Assembly: GCA_002499185.1 (NCBI GenBank)
Contig: DAKN01000055.1
Coordinates: 1 to 5,307 of the forward strand
Length of the DNA: 5,307 bases
Source: Candidatus Pacearchaeota archaeon UBA284
GTDB taxonomy: Archaea; Nanobdellota; Nanobdellia; Pacearchaeales; UBA284
Direction of reading: 5' to 3'
Shown here: in pieces, positions 4,939 to 5,307 of the stretch
How positions within the stretch are numbered: position 1 is the stretch's first letter
How the letters are laid out: every line of letters starts with the position of its first letter
The notes under the pieces: model-generated
Database searches by the model: none
Told to the model about the DNA's origin: nothing
Seen by the model: only the letters and a program-made list of their open reading frames with translations
Program-made: the position numbers and the translations under genes

Positions 4939-5307
4939 CTAAAAAAAGAATGGATCGTCTACTGATTCGGCATTAGCAATGATATCTGTTGCAGTTATTA
5001 TACCTAACAAATCTCCTTTTTTAATTACTGGCAGTTTTTTTATTTTATTTTCAGACATGATTTCTGCAGCATCTTCTAAACTATAATGGGGTTCTATACT
5101 AATTAATTTTTTGCTTGTGATTTTTTCTACTTTTTCATTAAGATTATTCGATTTTGAAAGATATTTCATAACATCCCTCTCAGTTATTATCCCTATAACT
5201 TTTGTTTTATCTATAATTATCAATGAGCCTATTGCTTTTTTTGACATTAAGGATGCTGCATCTTTTATTGTTTTATCCTTATCAAGGGTTACCGCTTTTT
5301 TCATTAT
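4939..5307 (-). CDS. Two-CBS-domain protein, N-terminus cut by right window edge
   Basis: The visible part holds two CBS repeats: about residues 1-52 (AVTLDKDKTIKDAASLMSKK, then VIGIITERDVMKYL) and about 62-115 (LISIEPHYSLEDAAEIMSEN, then LLGIITATDII). The paired repeats would form a Bateman module, which in characterised proteins often binds AMP, ATP or other adenosyl ligands. The Met at 5304 is probably not the true start: the reading frame stays open to the window edge, the preceding codon is Ile, and CBS proteins usually carry a few residues ending in an IM pair before this strand, so the Met is most likely internal. No other domain is visible, and the protein ends in DPFFF with a TAG stop. 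It lies upstream of RuBisCO in the same direction, 133 bases away, which makes an adenylate-sensing link to the AMP pathway possible but unproven. Stand-alone CBS proteins are common in archaea and often have no known role. Confidence 0.88.
   Translation of the reverse strand: MMKKAVTLDKDKTIKDAASLMSKKAIGSLIIIDKTKVIGIITERDVMKYLSKSNNLNEKVEKITSKKLISIEPHYSLEDAAEIMSENKIKKLPVIKKGDLLGIITATDIIANAESVDDPFFF

Noticed and set aside
1..5307. CRISPR arrays, tRNA or rRNA genes, insertion sequences
   Set aside because: I saw no regularly spaced repeats, no tRNA-like cloverleaf elements, no rRNA segments and no transposase or terminal inverted repeats.

Overview
The window looks like a piece of an AT-rich archaeal genome. 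Four things point there: an aEF1A elongation factor with archaeal sequence features, the N-terminus of an archaeal-type DnaG, a form III-type RuBisCO, and TATA-box promoters combined with Shine-Dalgarno (SD) sites. Small, AT-rich genomes carrying form III RuBisCO are typical of DPANN lineages such as Pacearchaeota or Woesearchaeota. That placement is inference; no rRNA is present to test it.

Every protein gene lies on the minus strand. From right to left: a two-CBS-domain protein cut by the right edge (4939-5307); form III RuBisCO (3567-4805); aEF1A (2178-3464) followed by a long T-rich terminator region; a small ribbon-helix-helix-like protein (1770-2033) joined without a gap to a PD-(D/E)XK nuclease-like protein with a C-terminal helix-turn-helix-like segment (885-1769); a 63-residue two-helix membrane protein (645-836); and the first 114 codons of archaeal dnaG (1-344), cut by the left edge.

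The most striking element is on the opposite strand, in the 300-bp gap between dnaG and the membrane protein gene. Positions 551-610 form what reads as a complete type III hammerhead self-cleaving ribozyme: GTC cleavage triplet, stem-loop I, the CTGATGA core, stem-loop II, the GAAA core box, and a closing stem III. It has a TATA-like box upstream and a T-run directly after it, so it may be a compact independent RNA gene divergent from dnaG.

Functionally the window mixes housekeeping genes (translation elongation, primase/exosome-associated DnaG), probable nucleotide salvage (RuBisCO of the AMP pathway, with a CBS protein next to it that could sense adenylates, unproven), and an accessory cassette (RHH protein, nuclease, membrane protein) lying next to the ribozyme.
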